This document shows positions 42,392 through 51,884 of a stretch of DNA of 64,000 nt, piece by piece. The first letter of the stretch is position 1. Each line of letters begins with the position of its first letter. The notes beneath the pieces were generated by a model. That model was not told the origin of the DNA. It searched no databases and saw only the letters and a program-made list of their open reading frames with translations. Origin of the DNA: Rhynchopus sp. YZ270_cl-10. Lineage: Eukaryota; Euglenozoa; Diplonemea; Diplonemida; Diplonemidae. The DNA is taken from positions 1,550,001-1,614,000 of the forward strand of contig OZ037842.1 in assembly GCA_964035575.1 (NCBI GenBank). The letters run 5' to 3'. The position numbers were made by a program, and so were the translations under genes.

Positions 42392-43431
42392 GTTCAAAAC
42401 ATTGGTCGAAAAAATAAAAATAAACTGCTACTTTGCTGTAGAAGAGTTATACGAATGGTAGGGATTGGGGAGGGGATGGGGCTAGGAAGAAATTGCTATT
42501 TGTCCAGTATGTGGCGTGTATTCAGTATTTTGTTTTGTAACTGATTGTCCCACAAACGATAACGATTGTGAATAAGAGAGACAATCCCACACAAAATCTC
42601 GGCAGGTTATTTTTCAAAGATGAGACTCAGGTTCGTCTTTCAAAACCTGAGCTGAAGTCAAAGATTGGTGTAACGTTGCAGCGGTTGAGTGCCCCGTCAT
42701 ATAACTGATTCGCACTTATGCTGGCAAAGTTAGCTACTCAATGTTCCTTGAAAAGTGAAAAAAAAGGCACCTTTGTGCTCTATACGCAGTGGTGATGGTA
42801 TTGGCTATGAAGTCTGCCACTGTGATCTACACTTTTTTTCTGATAATATTATTTCAAAAAATAGTTACAAAAATATTTGAGGGGGAGGGAAACGAGGATA
42901 GATGTTGGCCATCCTGATTTTTCAGGATGTGTATTTTTTAAACAAGGTTCTCACACATCCTAGTGCAGACCTTATGGAACGTTTGGTACGTGTCAAAAAA
43001 AAGAGGAAAAAAAAACTTCATTTTAGTTGCCTTTGCCCCTTTTGTCTTTGCCCCCCTTTTTTTGAATCATCAGAAGAAAAACATTTTTTTTTTTTATTTT
43101 TTTTTTCTAGATTCGCCACAAGAAAGATGTTTGTCCACCGAAACCACTTTGTGGATGGCACACCCCCGCGTTGGTCGTTTATTTGACGTAATCTCAGCCT
43201 CTTCTTTCCTCCCATTTTACTTAATGATGTGTGCAGGGGAGGTGAGGCACTTTCATCTCTGGTGTTCTTTGTGTCTGCGAGGAGCTATGCATATTTCAAA
43301 CAAAATATTAATGAACAAAAGATGGTCGTGTGTGCACGGAAGGCACAGTCATCCTGTAAGTTTGCTTTTGTACTCAGGTAGCTACGTAGCCTTCAGGGAG
43401 GCAATCGTGTGCTAATACAGAAAGTATCAGT

Positions 43432-43740
43432 CAAGGCTGTCCTTACAGACGCATGCCAAAGCGGCCGCCACATGGGTGTGGACTTTAGATTGAAGTTTCA
43501 TCATTGTACTAGCCCAGGGAGGGTTCCCGGCTACCGGCGAGGTCTCTTCCAATCCGTTCCCTAGTTTCCTAGGGGGGCCTCCTTGGCTTCACTGGCTAGG
43601 GCTCTGCAGGTCCCTCCACACATGTTGTGTGCCTGCCTTCAGCACCCAGGGTAGCATACCCAGCACCTTTTACCCTCAGGTCAGACCTTCATAGAGTTTC
43701 AGGAGGAGTGCCACAAAAGGGCCCCCGGATGCAATTTAAC
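43432..43740. other. GC-rich non-coding block of unknown nature
   Basis: About 300 bp of GC-rich sequence with no homopolymer runs sits in AT-rich spacer. It has no convincing reading frame on either strand. Its texture is like a structured RNA or the untranslated end of a retroelement, but I recognise neither. Confidence 0.35.
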
Positions 43741-43762
43741 GTCCAGCCCAGGACGGAAAAAA

Positions 43763-43811
43763 CGGGTTTGCGGGTTTGCGGGTTTGCGGGTTTGCGGGTT
43801 TACGGGTTTGC
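43763..43811 (+). repeat. CGGGTTTG minisatellite, six units
   Basis: Six tandem 8-bp units with one A-for-G change in the fifth or sixth unit. Confidence 0.85.
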
Positions 43812-44182
43812 TTTTATTTTATGTTTTTTTTGTTTTGTGTGTCTGCATGTGTTGAGCATGCTCGGCAAATGCCTGCGTCACATCCTCATTTTGTTTGTAT
43901 TATTCCCTCCAGTACTGTAGAGAGCTCCAATGGAAAAAAAAGACGAGAAAAAAAATGATAAAAAGGGGAGGGGGTGACACTTCTTACTTCACCTCCCCCT
44001 TCACGCGCGAAACACGCACAAAAAAAAAAAAAATAGCCCGAACTTTTTTTTGATGTGGGGTAGAGTCTCAGAGCCTCACAGGTTCTTCCTAGAGTACCCA
44101 CCGACCAAAGCAAACCGTCTGTGTGTGTCCTAGCCCCTTTCTTGGGTGATATACAGTAGTCGGAGCGAAGTACCCCTTAGTG

Positions 44183-44328
44183 CACGACGGTGAAGTAAAT
44201 GACTTGACTTGCGATTTTTTTTTAAAATACTTGCACGGTGGAGCCCGCCCAAAAGGGTCCTCCCATTTTGGGCGGGCTCCATCGTGTGGGTTCACAAGAA
44301 AATTCAAGTCATCTACTTCACTGTCGTG
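44183..44328. mobile_element. 146-bp foldback (MITE-like) element
   Basis: CACGACGGTGAAGTAAATGA at the left end pairs with CATCTACTTCACTGTCGTG at the right end (23 of 25 positions over the full arm). A second inner stem, GGAGCCCGCCCAAAA with TTTTGGGCGGGCTCC, makes most of the element self-complementary. No target duplication is clear. A class G tail (GATTGTCGATACAACC) abuts its right end. Confidence 0.75.
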
Positions 44329-44609
44329 GGATGTGATTGTCGATACAACCAAAACCCCCCTGCTTTGAACCCAATGCATCCGGAAAGGGGTGTATTGTGC
44401 CCCATGTAGCGACAAAACACATTTTTTTTTTCTTCCCCATTCTTCTGCTGTTTTTTTTTTGGCGACATGCCTAGCCTACAACACAACGTGCTTCCCCATT
44501 GAGCCTTCTGAGCTCAATCAGCTCGGTGATGTACATTTTTTTTCTTCTTTTTCTCTTTTCTTTTTGCTGCATAGACTTGTTTTCATGGGTGCTTCTTTAT
44601 GCACAACGT

Positions 44610-44644
44610 TTAGGATGTGTATGCACGTGAGGCATATTCCTCTA
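44610..44644 (+). repeat. class B hairpin module
   Basis: AGGATGTGTATGCACGTGAG, then GCATATTCCTCTATTCAAC and a T-rich run. Confidence 0.55.
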
Positions 44645-44873
44645 TTCAACTTTTCTTTTCCCCCCTTCCCATCGTATACAATAACTTACCCCTTATACCC
44701 CGTGTTTTGATGTGAAGCTGCCATTTTAGTAAAGGAACAGCAAAGCTTTTGAATGCAGATAACTTTTTTTTTTCTGTAATTCTGCACCCCGTTCCTTTTT
44801 TGATGAGCGGTGACGTATCTTTTTCAATCGCGGGGGGTTAAGCAGTAAGTAACAGTCTTTTTTTTTTTTTTTT

Positions 44874-45060
44874 TGATGTGCGTGCACGAGAGGCACATTC
44901 ATCTTTCAACTTTTCTTTTTTTCAAGAATTACTAAACACCAGAGGTTTAGGTTCATCTGATAAAACTTTTTTTTTTTTTGTGCAGCACTCCGGGGGGGTT
45001 CGATAAACCCACGGAGTGTCAGTGCCTGCGTCCCAGAGGCGTTTTGCACTATCAACTTCA
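44874..45060 (+). repeat. ordered block of class B, A and C modules
   Basis: B (44874-44905: GATGTGCGTGCACGAGAGGC, ACATTCATC), A (44924-44958: ACTAAACACCAGAGGTTTAG, GTTCATCT) and C (44993-45060: GGTTCGATAAACCC, then AGTGCCTGCGTCCCAGAGGC) follow one another with T-runs between them. The C copy shares its GATAACCC-type leader with 21377. Confidence 0.7.
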
Positions 45061-45687
45061 CTTTGTTGTTTTTTTTTAAAGGGTTTTGTGTATACCAGTT
45101 TGTATCTCTAGAAAGAAGGGTTCTTTTGATACCAACCATTGTGTCGTTTTGTACAAATAAAAAACAATGTGCAAACGAACGCCTTCGGTTATTCGTTGGC
45201 CAATAGGAACCCGAAAAAGGTGTGCAAATAATGTTTTTTTTTTTTGCAAATACAAAATCGGTTCCCATCTCCCTCTCTCCCTTCTCGTACTTTCGTCTTT
45301 CCATTCTTCATTTTATTAAGATATATGTGTCATGTGAAGGCCCATTCATCTTCAAACGTTTCTGTACTCGGGATCTGGTAAGATCTGTTTCTGACCCCGT
45401 TTCCCGCAATCTCCACAGGCGAGTTCCCGCCGATGTGGGGCAGAAAAATAACCCACAAAACTTTCAGTTTTTTTGTTGCGTAGCCTTTGGGGATGTGGAC
45501 GGCGACTTGCGATGCACAGCGAATATGCCCCACCTCCCCGTTTTTTTTTTTTTTTTTTGAACGAAACATTTCAACAGTACTTTAAAAAAAAAAGAAGGTG
45601 CTATCAGTTCTTCCCTCCTTCCCTCTCCAACCCTGTTTCAAAGCCAAAGCAGAGTTTTACTTTATCGAACACAACACCTAACATAAA

Positions 45688-46647
45688 ATGCTGCGTGTGT
45701 TTGCTGCTCTCGGATGTGTGATGTTGGTTCAGGGGTCTGGCTTCTGTCTCGACAAGACGGACTGTTCGGCGAGTGAGGCGTGTGTGGTGGAGCCAAGCAC
45801 CTGCACAGACTCTGGCCCCGCGCTTCACTTCTTCGATGTGTGCACACACAGGCCGAACTGCTGTGGTGCCTCGTTGAGGTGTGTGCACTACTTCGTCAAC
45901 TCGTACTGCCTCCCATTCGGCACGTGTGCCGAAACCCCTGCACCGACCCCTGCATGCACACCGTACACAATCCACAAGGACAGGAGATGCCACTTCACTG
46001 AGTGCTACAACCCAGACACGTGTTCGTGTGAGCTTGACCAAGGCACCACATGCACCGAGAACCCCTGCGACAGCCCTCTTGCCTGCACAAGTGGCTTCAC
46101 CTGCATGCCTGTGCAGTGCAACGGGTGCCACTTCCAATGTGTCGAGGCGCCTCCAGCACCCGTCCCCGCCCCTGTGCCGACGATGGGGCCGTGTGAGAGC
46201 GACCTGGACTGCGGACTTGGGTGGTGGTGCAGGAGCACGAAGGGAACGGACCCGGTGACAGGGCTTGCGACGTGCCTTCTGGAGGAGAAGGTGTGCACGA
46301 AGAAGCAGGACGAGGGGGCGTCGTGCGGTGGCTTCACCGTTGAGTGTGAGAGACATGCGTGCTTGGAGGGACTTGAGTGTGCCTGCTCGGAGCCCACATG
46401 CGACGCACCTGGTGTGTGCACACCACGTGAGTGCACAGCTGCGACACCTGCCCAGACGTGTGAGACAGGATGCTGGAACCCTGCCCTGTGTGAGTGTGGG
46501 AACTTCCCCCCTCTTCCCTGCGCCAGGTTCATGTGTGACGGCGTTGACTGCGGTGAGGGGAAGCACTGTGTTGAGCAGGTGACATGTGGGGTGTGCAGGA
46601 CGATCTGTGTCGATGGTGCAAGCCCACCGACACCCCCGCTTATCTGA
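45688..46647 (+). CDS. Cys-rich secreted protein, tandem copy 1
   Basis: ATG 45688 to TGA 46647 encodes 319 residues without introns. A signal peptide (LRVFAALGCVMLVQGSG) precedes about 300 residues with more than forty Cys, many in C-x5-C and CxC spacings (CLDKTDCSASEAC, CESDLDCGLGWWC, CDGVDCGEGKHC). A Pro/Ala/Val linker (PPAPVPAPVPT) splits the two halves. There is no membrane helix or obvious anchor. The DC-centred spacing resembles small disulfide-rich inhibitor or adhesion modules, but no family is certain. The protein is identical in sequence to the copy at 47348-48307. A class B hairpin lies 40 bp after the stop. Confidence 0.8.
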   Translation: MLRVFAALGCVMLVQGSGFCLDKTDCSASEACVVEPSTCTDSGPALHFFDVCTHRPNCCGASLRCVHYFVNSYCLPFGTCAETPAPTPACTPYTIHKDRRCHFTECYNPDTCSCELDQGTTCTENPCDSPLACTSGFTCMPVQCNGCHFQCVEAPPAPVPAPVPTMGPCESDLDCGLGWWCRSTKGTDPVTGLATCLLEEKVCTKKQDEGASCGGFTVECERHACLEGLECACSEPTCDAPGVCTPRECTAATPAQTCETGCWNPALCECGNFPPLPCARFMCDGVDCGEGKHCVEQVTCGVCRTICVDGASPPTPPLI

Positions 46648-46686
46648 GTTGCCCCCCTGTCCTGCCCTTCCCTGCCCCCCCTTTTT

Positions 46687-46714
46687 AGATGTGCACGAGA
46701 GACACATTCATCTT
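46687..46714 (+). repeat. class B hairpin module 40 bp after a stop codon
   Basis: AGATG-TGC, loop ACGAGAG, ACACATTCATCTT, then ACAAGTTTTC. Confidence 0.7.
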
Positions 46715-46943
46715 ACAAGTTTTCTTTGGATGTGTTATCATGAAGCCTGCCTGTCGATGCTGCGACACCCAAAAAATGGCGGCCAGTGGCCAACCTGAGA
46801 CGGGCTGTCTGCAGGCATTGTGTTTGCAAACCCTGATTATCACACTTGCATCTTCTCTTTCTTGCGGATGTGATGCGTTCGGGGAAAGCAAACTTAGGCT
46901 GCATTATCTGCTCCACCCTTTATGAATGATGCTTCTATGAAAG

Positions 46944-46990
46944 ATGTATGTGTGTGTGTATGTGTGTGTGTATGTGTGTGTGTGTATGTG
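46944..46990 (+). repeat. (TG)n/TGTGTA microsatellite
   Basis: A TG array with regular TA interruptions, 47 bp long, running straight into a class C module. Confidence 0.8.
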
Positions 46991-47064
46991 CCTGCGTCCC
47001 AGAGGCGTTTGCATTATCATTCTTCTTTTTGCAGATGTCCACATCCGTGAGGACAGTGCATCTT
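46988..47064 (+). repeat. class C then class B modules
   Basis: GTGCCTGCGTCCCAGAGGCG and TTTGCATTATC form the C copy. AGATGTCCACATCCGTGAGG and ACAGTGCATCTT form the B copy, whose arms have changed together (GTCC/GGAC). Confidence 0.6.
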
Positions 47065-47347
47065 GCTGATTTTCCTTTGATGCATTGTTTTGCTGTGCCA
47101 CACCAATGGCTGAAACAATGATTCTTTGTGATGCCCTTTTTATATCCCATCCTACGAAGCATATCGTTTGTGTGTTAACACTGAATCGCTAAAGTAGTCA
47201 AACAAACCACAGACACCCCCACCTACCCTTGGCCACTTCCTCATGCCCTTCACCTTCACCCCCACCCTTACACCGTGTGCACATGCACCGCACATACCGC
47301 AACACGTAACAGAATTTTCTGAAAACACAAGACCACTCTCCTTCACC

Positions 47348-48307
47348 ATGCTGCGTGTGTTTGCTGCTCTCGGATGTGTGATGTTGGTTCAGGGGTCTGG
47401 CTTCTGTCTCGACAAAACGGACTGTTCGGCGAGTGAGGCGTGTGTGGTGGAGCCAAGCACCTGCACAGACTCTGGCCCCGCGCTTCACTTCTTCGATGTG
47501 TGCACACACAGGCCGAACTGCTGTGGTGCCTCGTTGAGGTGTGTGCACTACTTCGTCAACTCGTACTGCCTCCCATTCGGCACGTGTGCCGAAACCCCTG
47601 CACCGACCCCCGCATGCACACCGTACACAATCCACAAGGACAGGAGGTGCCACTTCACTGAGTGCTACAACCCAGACACGTGCTCGTGTGAGCTTGACCA
47701 AGGCACCACATGCACCGAGAACCCCTGCGACAGCCCTCTTGCCTGCACAAGCGGCTTCACCTGCATGCCTGTGCAGTGCAACGGGTGCCACTTCCAATGT
47801 GTCGAGGCGCCTCCAGCACCCGTCCCCGCCCCTGTGCCGACGATGGGGCCGTGTGAGAGCGACCTGGACTGCGGACTTGGGTGGTGGTGCAGGAGCACGA
47901 AGGGAACGGACCCGGTGACAGGGCTTGCGACGTGCCTTCTGGAGGAGAAGGTGTGCACGAAGAAGCAGGACGAGGGGGCGTCGTGTGGTGGCTTCACCGT
48001 TGAGTGTGAGAGACATGCGTGCTTGGAAGGACTTGAGTGTGCCTGCTCGGAGCCCACATGCGACGCTCCTGGTGTGTGCACACCACGTGAGTGCACAGCT
48101 GCGACACCTGCCCAGACGTGTGAGACAGGATGCTGGAACCCTGCCCTGTGTGAGTGTGGGAACTTCCCCCCTCTTCCCTGCGCCAGGTTCATGTGTGACG
48201 GCGTTGACTGCGGTGAGGGGAAGCACTGTGTTGAGCAGGTGACATGTGGGGTGTGCAGGACGATCTGTGTCGATGGTGCAAGCCCACCGACACCCCCGCT
48301 TATCTAA
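47348..48307 (+). CDS. Cys-rich secreted protein, tandem copy 2
   Basis: ATG 47348 to TAA 48307 encodes 319 residues identical to copy 1. The two coding sequences differ at about eight sites, all silent (for example AAG/AAA, CCT/CCC, AGA/AGG, TGT/TGC), plus TGA versus TAA at the stop. An in-frame extension upstream of ATG 47348 exists but lies in a C-rich leader and would place the signal peptide inside, so the inner ATG is chosen. The 5' flanks of the copies are unrelated and the 3' flanks are related but clearly diverged. Confidence 0.8.
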   Translation: MLRVFAALGCVMLVQGSGFCLDKTDCSASEACVVEPSTCTDSGPALHFFDVCTHRPNCCGASLRCVHYFVNSYCLPFGTCAETPAPTPACTPYTIHKDRRCHFTECYNPDTCSCELDQGTTCTENPCDSPLACTSGFTCMPVQCNGCHFQCVEAPPAPVPAPVPTMGPCESDLDCGLGWWCRSTKGTDPVTGLATCLLEEKVCTKKQDEGASCGGFTVECERHACLEGLECACSEPTCDAPGVCTPRECTAATPAQTCETGCWNPALCECGNFPPLPCARFMCDGVDCGEGKHCVEQVTCGVCRTICVDGASPPTPPLI

Positions 48308-48870
48308 GACCCTTTTCCCAACTACTTGCCACCTCCCTGTGGGTTGTGGCAAGTATCCACGAAGCCTACCTGATGTGGCACCCAAAAAATGGCGACCTCA
48401 TAAGGCCAACCTGAGACGGGTGTCCTGTGTTTGCAATACCTGATTATCACACCCGTATATTTTTTGTGCAGATGTGATGTGTTCCGGGAACGCAATGCCA
48501 GGTAATATCCCGCTTCACCTTTTCCATTGATAAATGTGTCCGTGAGGATAATTCATCTTTTTTCTTTTCTTTTTTGCAGATGTCCATACCCGTGAGGCCA
48601 GGACATCTTTGCTGACGTCTTATTTTGTTCCTTTTCTTTTTTGTAATACCGCTGTGTCACCCCACACCGATTATTCCAATACAAACCACACGACCCATCC
48701 AACCGGATGTGTCTCGCCATTTTTCTTTTTCATCAACTCATAAATACTGCCCTCTCTCTCCTCACCCCCTCCCCCATTGCCATCTTCCCCCATCACCCCT
48801 CTCCCCTTCCCCTCCTCTACCAGCACCAGGAAGACTCCCCATCCCCTTCCCGTTCTCTCACCCCTTTCCT
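48308..48870. other. spacer with two class B modules and CT-rich leader
   Basis: The first 200 bp are the diverged 3' duplicate of the sequence after copy 1. Two class B hairpins follow (48533-48561 and 48579-48609), then a long CT-rich tract before ATG 48871. Confidence 0.5.
48533..48609 (+). repeat. two class B hairpin modules
   Basis: AAATGTGTCCGTGAGGATAA with TTCATCTTT, then AGATGTCCATACCCGTGAGG with CCAGGACATCTTT. The second shows a GTCC/GGAC stem, a further compensated variant. Confidence 0.55.
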
Positions 48871-50733
48871 ATGCGTACACGAGTCCCCCTGCATGGGAGG
48901 GGTGGTGACCATGTGTTCCAACAGGGAGAGGAAGAGGAAGAGGCGGACATCGCGCAGAGCCCCACCTCAGCTCGGAACCTGGTTGGGGATGTGGGGGGGA
49001 AGGTGGCGGTTGTGTTCTTGTTGTTGCTGATATTGTGGGCGATGCAGGGGCGAGCATCTGGGGCAAGTCTCTTTGGCGATAAGAGCGGGGCGGCGACGGT
49101 GACAGGGCGGAAGTTTGTGAACTCAGTGGAGTCGCTGGGTGATGTGATTGATATGTTGACGTCTGTTGGGTTGGAGGAGCACTTTGCGGATCTGCGCAAT
49201 AATGGGATGACGAATTTGGTATGCCAACGCTTTCGATTTATCTAAACCTGAACCCTGAATGACAAAACACATCAACAGAACATCATCTCCTCGCACGAAG
49301 GTGCCTGCCCAGGCGGCATCAAGCCCTTCCACTGCAGACGCATGAAGAGTGCTGCGTACAACCTTCTCCTCCCCGACGCAGAGCGTGAGGTGGAACGCGA
49401 CGATGAAGAGGACGACAACACAGGCCCGCTCGACCCTGACCACCTCCTCACCACCATCTGCCAGAGCTGGAAGAACACCCGAGGCGTGCATATGTACATG
49501 AAGGGGTACCGCAAGCTGGACAAACCGACGCTCACCCCGTTCGAAGTGCCTGCATGCCCCAAGGACACATCTGAGCGTGGTGTGCTGCACACACGTGAAC
49601 AGAGCACCGAAGGCACCATCATCACCAGCGTGGTAGGAGACGATAATAGGTGGTACCAAAACCAGCTGACCCTACCCCTCGTGAAGAACCTCCGCCAGAC
49701 AGGAGTGTTCGACCAGATGGTCTTCGACAAGGTGCGTCGCATCATGTTCTGCGGCAACCCCAAGGCAGGTCTCACCTTCTTCAAGTCGTGGCTCATGAAG
49801 CACTACGACCTGTGGCGGATAAAGGACCCAAAGCGCATTACGCATGCCTTCGACGGGAAGAAGCAGAAGGGGCTGGTCTCTGGCAAGCATATGAAGGACT
49901 CCGAGCTGCTTGATGCGCTGAATTCGGGTGGCTACTTTAAGGTTTGCATTCCCCCATCACACATCATATCCCATAAGCGCCATATTCTGCGCAAGAATTA
50001 CTCTCACTAGACATCAACCATCATATCCCAACAGTTTACATTTGTCCGTGATCCACTTACACGTGCCCTGGCTGCATACCACGAACGTTTCGCGGACTGC
50101 CTGAACCGTGCCTCCCCAGTAGAGTGCAGGCAATGGGTGCAAGCCCTGACAAGGATGCCTACCCGACGTGGTCGTTCTGACGCCATCTCCTTCAGACAGT
50201 TCGTCATGATCCTCCTGAAGACGAAGCAGCGTGGTGCCGTCCCAGAGGTGTCCTACCAGACCGCGCACTGGCACCCGCAGACCACAGTGTGCGCGCTGGA
50301 CCAAATCGTGTACGACTTTGTTGGGAAGATCGAGTCCGACGACAACGATACACAGGTACGTTCCAACCACACATCCCCCTACCCTTCCCAAACCTGGGCT
50401 AGCCCAGAAATTTTGTGATTTTGGTCTTACAAATGGGTACATTGTTTTGAGTTGAGTGTTCATAAAATGTCAACCCTACAGCTGATCTACGACATTGCAG
50501 GCTTCCAGAGTATGACTGCCTCGCAAAGACGTACTGTCGACCCGTCCCTCATCAGCGGAAGTCTTCTTCAGTACATCGGCTCCGACCCGCAGACCGTGAA
50601 GAAGAACATCCAGGACCTGCGCAAGCTCTACGCACAGGACAACCACCTCCTGGGCTACACAGGCGAGTCGCTCCTCAACTACCTCAGCGAGGAGGAGGCC
50701 AGGAGGAACGAAGCCGACGCAAGAGGAGATTAG
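48871..50733 (+). CDS. Golgi-type carbohydrate sulfotransferase (sulfotransferase family 2)
   Basis: Exons 48871-49218, 49279-49941, 50035-50355 and 50482-50733 encode 527 residues; all four exons join in phase 0, with donors GTATGC, GTTTGC and GTACGT and acceptors AACAG, AACAG and TACAG. An acidic N-terminal tail and one hydrophobic helix (about residues 42-58, KVAVVFLLLLILWAM) give the type II layout of Golgi enzymes. The catalytic part has the PAPS-binding features of family 2: a 5'-phosphosulfate loop (RIMFCGNPKAGLTFFKSWL) and the 3'-phosphate motif FTFVRDPLTRALAAYHERF. The HWHPQTTVC and YDFVGKIES segments typical of HNK-1 and chondroitin sulfotransferases follow. It should transfer sulfate from PAPS to a sugar on a secreted glycan or glycoprotein. 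The loop reads NPKAG rather than the usual PKxGxT/S, which may alter nucleotide contacts. Confidence 0.85.
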
Positions 50734-51884
50734 AAATTTGGCATATTTTTTTTTTTTGATGCTTTTAACGATATGACAAATACGCATCATTGTACAGAGT
50801 GGTTAGCACAGTACCTTTGCGCAAAAAAAACCCCATGCGGTATAACAAGTTTTTCCACACAAGAAACCTCTAGCATGGCGTTTTTTTGGTGAGGTGCCAG
50901 CACCGCTCTCTTCTTGGTCCTTGAGGCATCAAGCCGTGGTGGCAACGCTATTGATGTATCCACCTAAGCCCTGTGGAGACCTGGGCGAGGTGGGTTCTAT
51001 TTGGATGGTAGCTGAGCAATGAGAGAGGCGCGGCTTTATAACAGCAACCCTTTCAAGGTGACTAAACGAGAGGCTTAGGTCTCTCACAAACTTTTTTTTC
51101 TTATTTTCAGGTGAAAGCGAATCCTTGGTTTGGATGTGTGCCTACACAAGAGACACATTCATTCTGGTAGTTTCTTTCAAAAAAAAAGACCGCATCGATT
51201 CTTGAGGAGAAATGAATCCGCAAACGTGGTGTACTTTTTTTGGTTTGGCGACTGCGCCAATAAAACTGTTCACTGAAAAGGGTACCATTTTTTTATCTCA
51301 ACGTGTAGATAAGGCGGTTGACTACACGTTCACCTATTTTCAAGGTAGGAAATAGTGGAGTAATGTTTTTAGAACTTACGAAAAACGAACGAAAAATAAT
51401 ATCGTTTTTTCCCTCTTGAGAATCTGAGGGAGGAGACAAAGCCAACTGAACGGATTCACCTGGGCCATAGTACAAGCAAGACGGCGTGGAGCCGTCGCAG
51501 AAAGTGCCGTACGAAACAAAATTCAAAAATTCAAAAAAATAAGTAACAAACACGCAAAAGGTCTTTCCCCCCTAACAATCCACCCCACAGATCTTAGTGG
51601 GGTCTCAAGGTTAAAAAAAAAGGGCGACGTCAACTTTCCTCTTCCACAAAATACACTCCGAAAAGCGCCAACACTCTGAGCACCCTCCGTCAGCCCCACA
51701 CAATACCAGAACCGAACGATTGTTTTTGTTCTGTTTTTTTTATTCTTTACTTTATCCATTTCCCCTTTGAACAACACCCTGCTCTCCTCCGGACCGAAAT
51801 ATCCGTTTTTTTTCCTCCTCTTCCTCCCCTCCCCCTATTACACCCCTAAAAGATACAAAGTACACAAAAAAAAAACACTACACA
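50734..51884. other. spacer with modules and CT-rich leader
   Basis: No gene is seen. A GC-richer non-coding stretch (50890-51050) precedes a class A hairpin (51055-51084) and a class B copy (51135-51161). CT-rich sequence precedes the next start. Confidence 0.45.
51055..51084 (+). repeat. class A hairpin module
   Basis: AAGGTGACTAAACGAGAGGC followed by TTAGGTCTCTCACAAAC and a T-run. The loop is shortened. Confidence 0.55.

Larger units (their letters stand above)
41354..45687. other. 4.3-kb spacer rich in transposon-like DNA
   Basis: No intact gene is seen. The spacer holds an hAT-like element (41775-42391), a GC-rich structured block (43432-43740), a CGGGTTTG minisatellite (43763-43811), a foldback element (44183-44328) and a B-A-C module block (44874-45060). 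Confidence 0.5.
46648..47347. other. spacer between tandem copies
   Basis: It contains a class B hairpin (46687-46714), a (TGTGTA) microsatellite (46944-46990), a class C copy (46988-47020) and a further class B copy (47033-47064). The 46730-46920 part is a diverged duplicate of the sequence 3' of copy 2 (48320-48510). Confidence 0.55.

Noticed and set aside
42902-43415. 150-residue + frame with many Phe and Lys
   Set aside because: It is produced by poly(T) and poly(A) runs, with no conserved motif and no gene-like composition.
43763-43811. CGGGTTTG array as an interstitial telomere
   Set aside because: Only six units in the middle of a contig, and the unit matches no known telomere repeat well enough.
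47198-48385. 395-residue minus-strand frame, with a 367-residue partner at 45604-46707
   Set aside because: These are antisense shadows of the two Cys-rich genes. The + strand frames have a signal peptide, Cys spacing and only silent differences, which fixes the coding strand.
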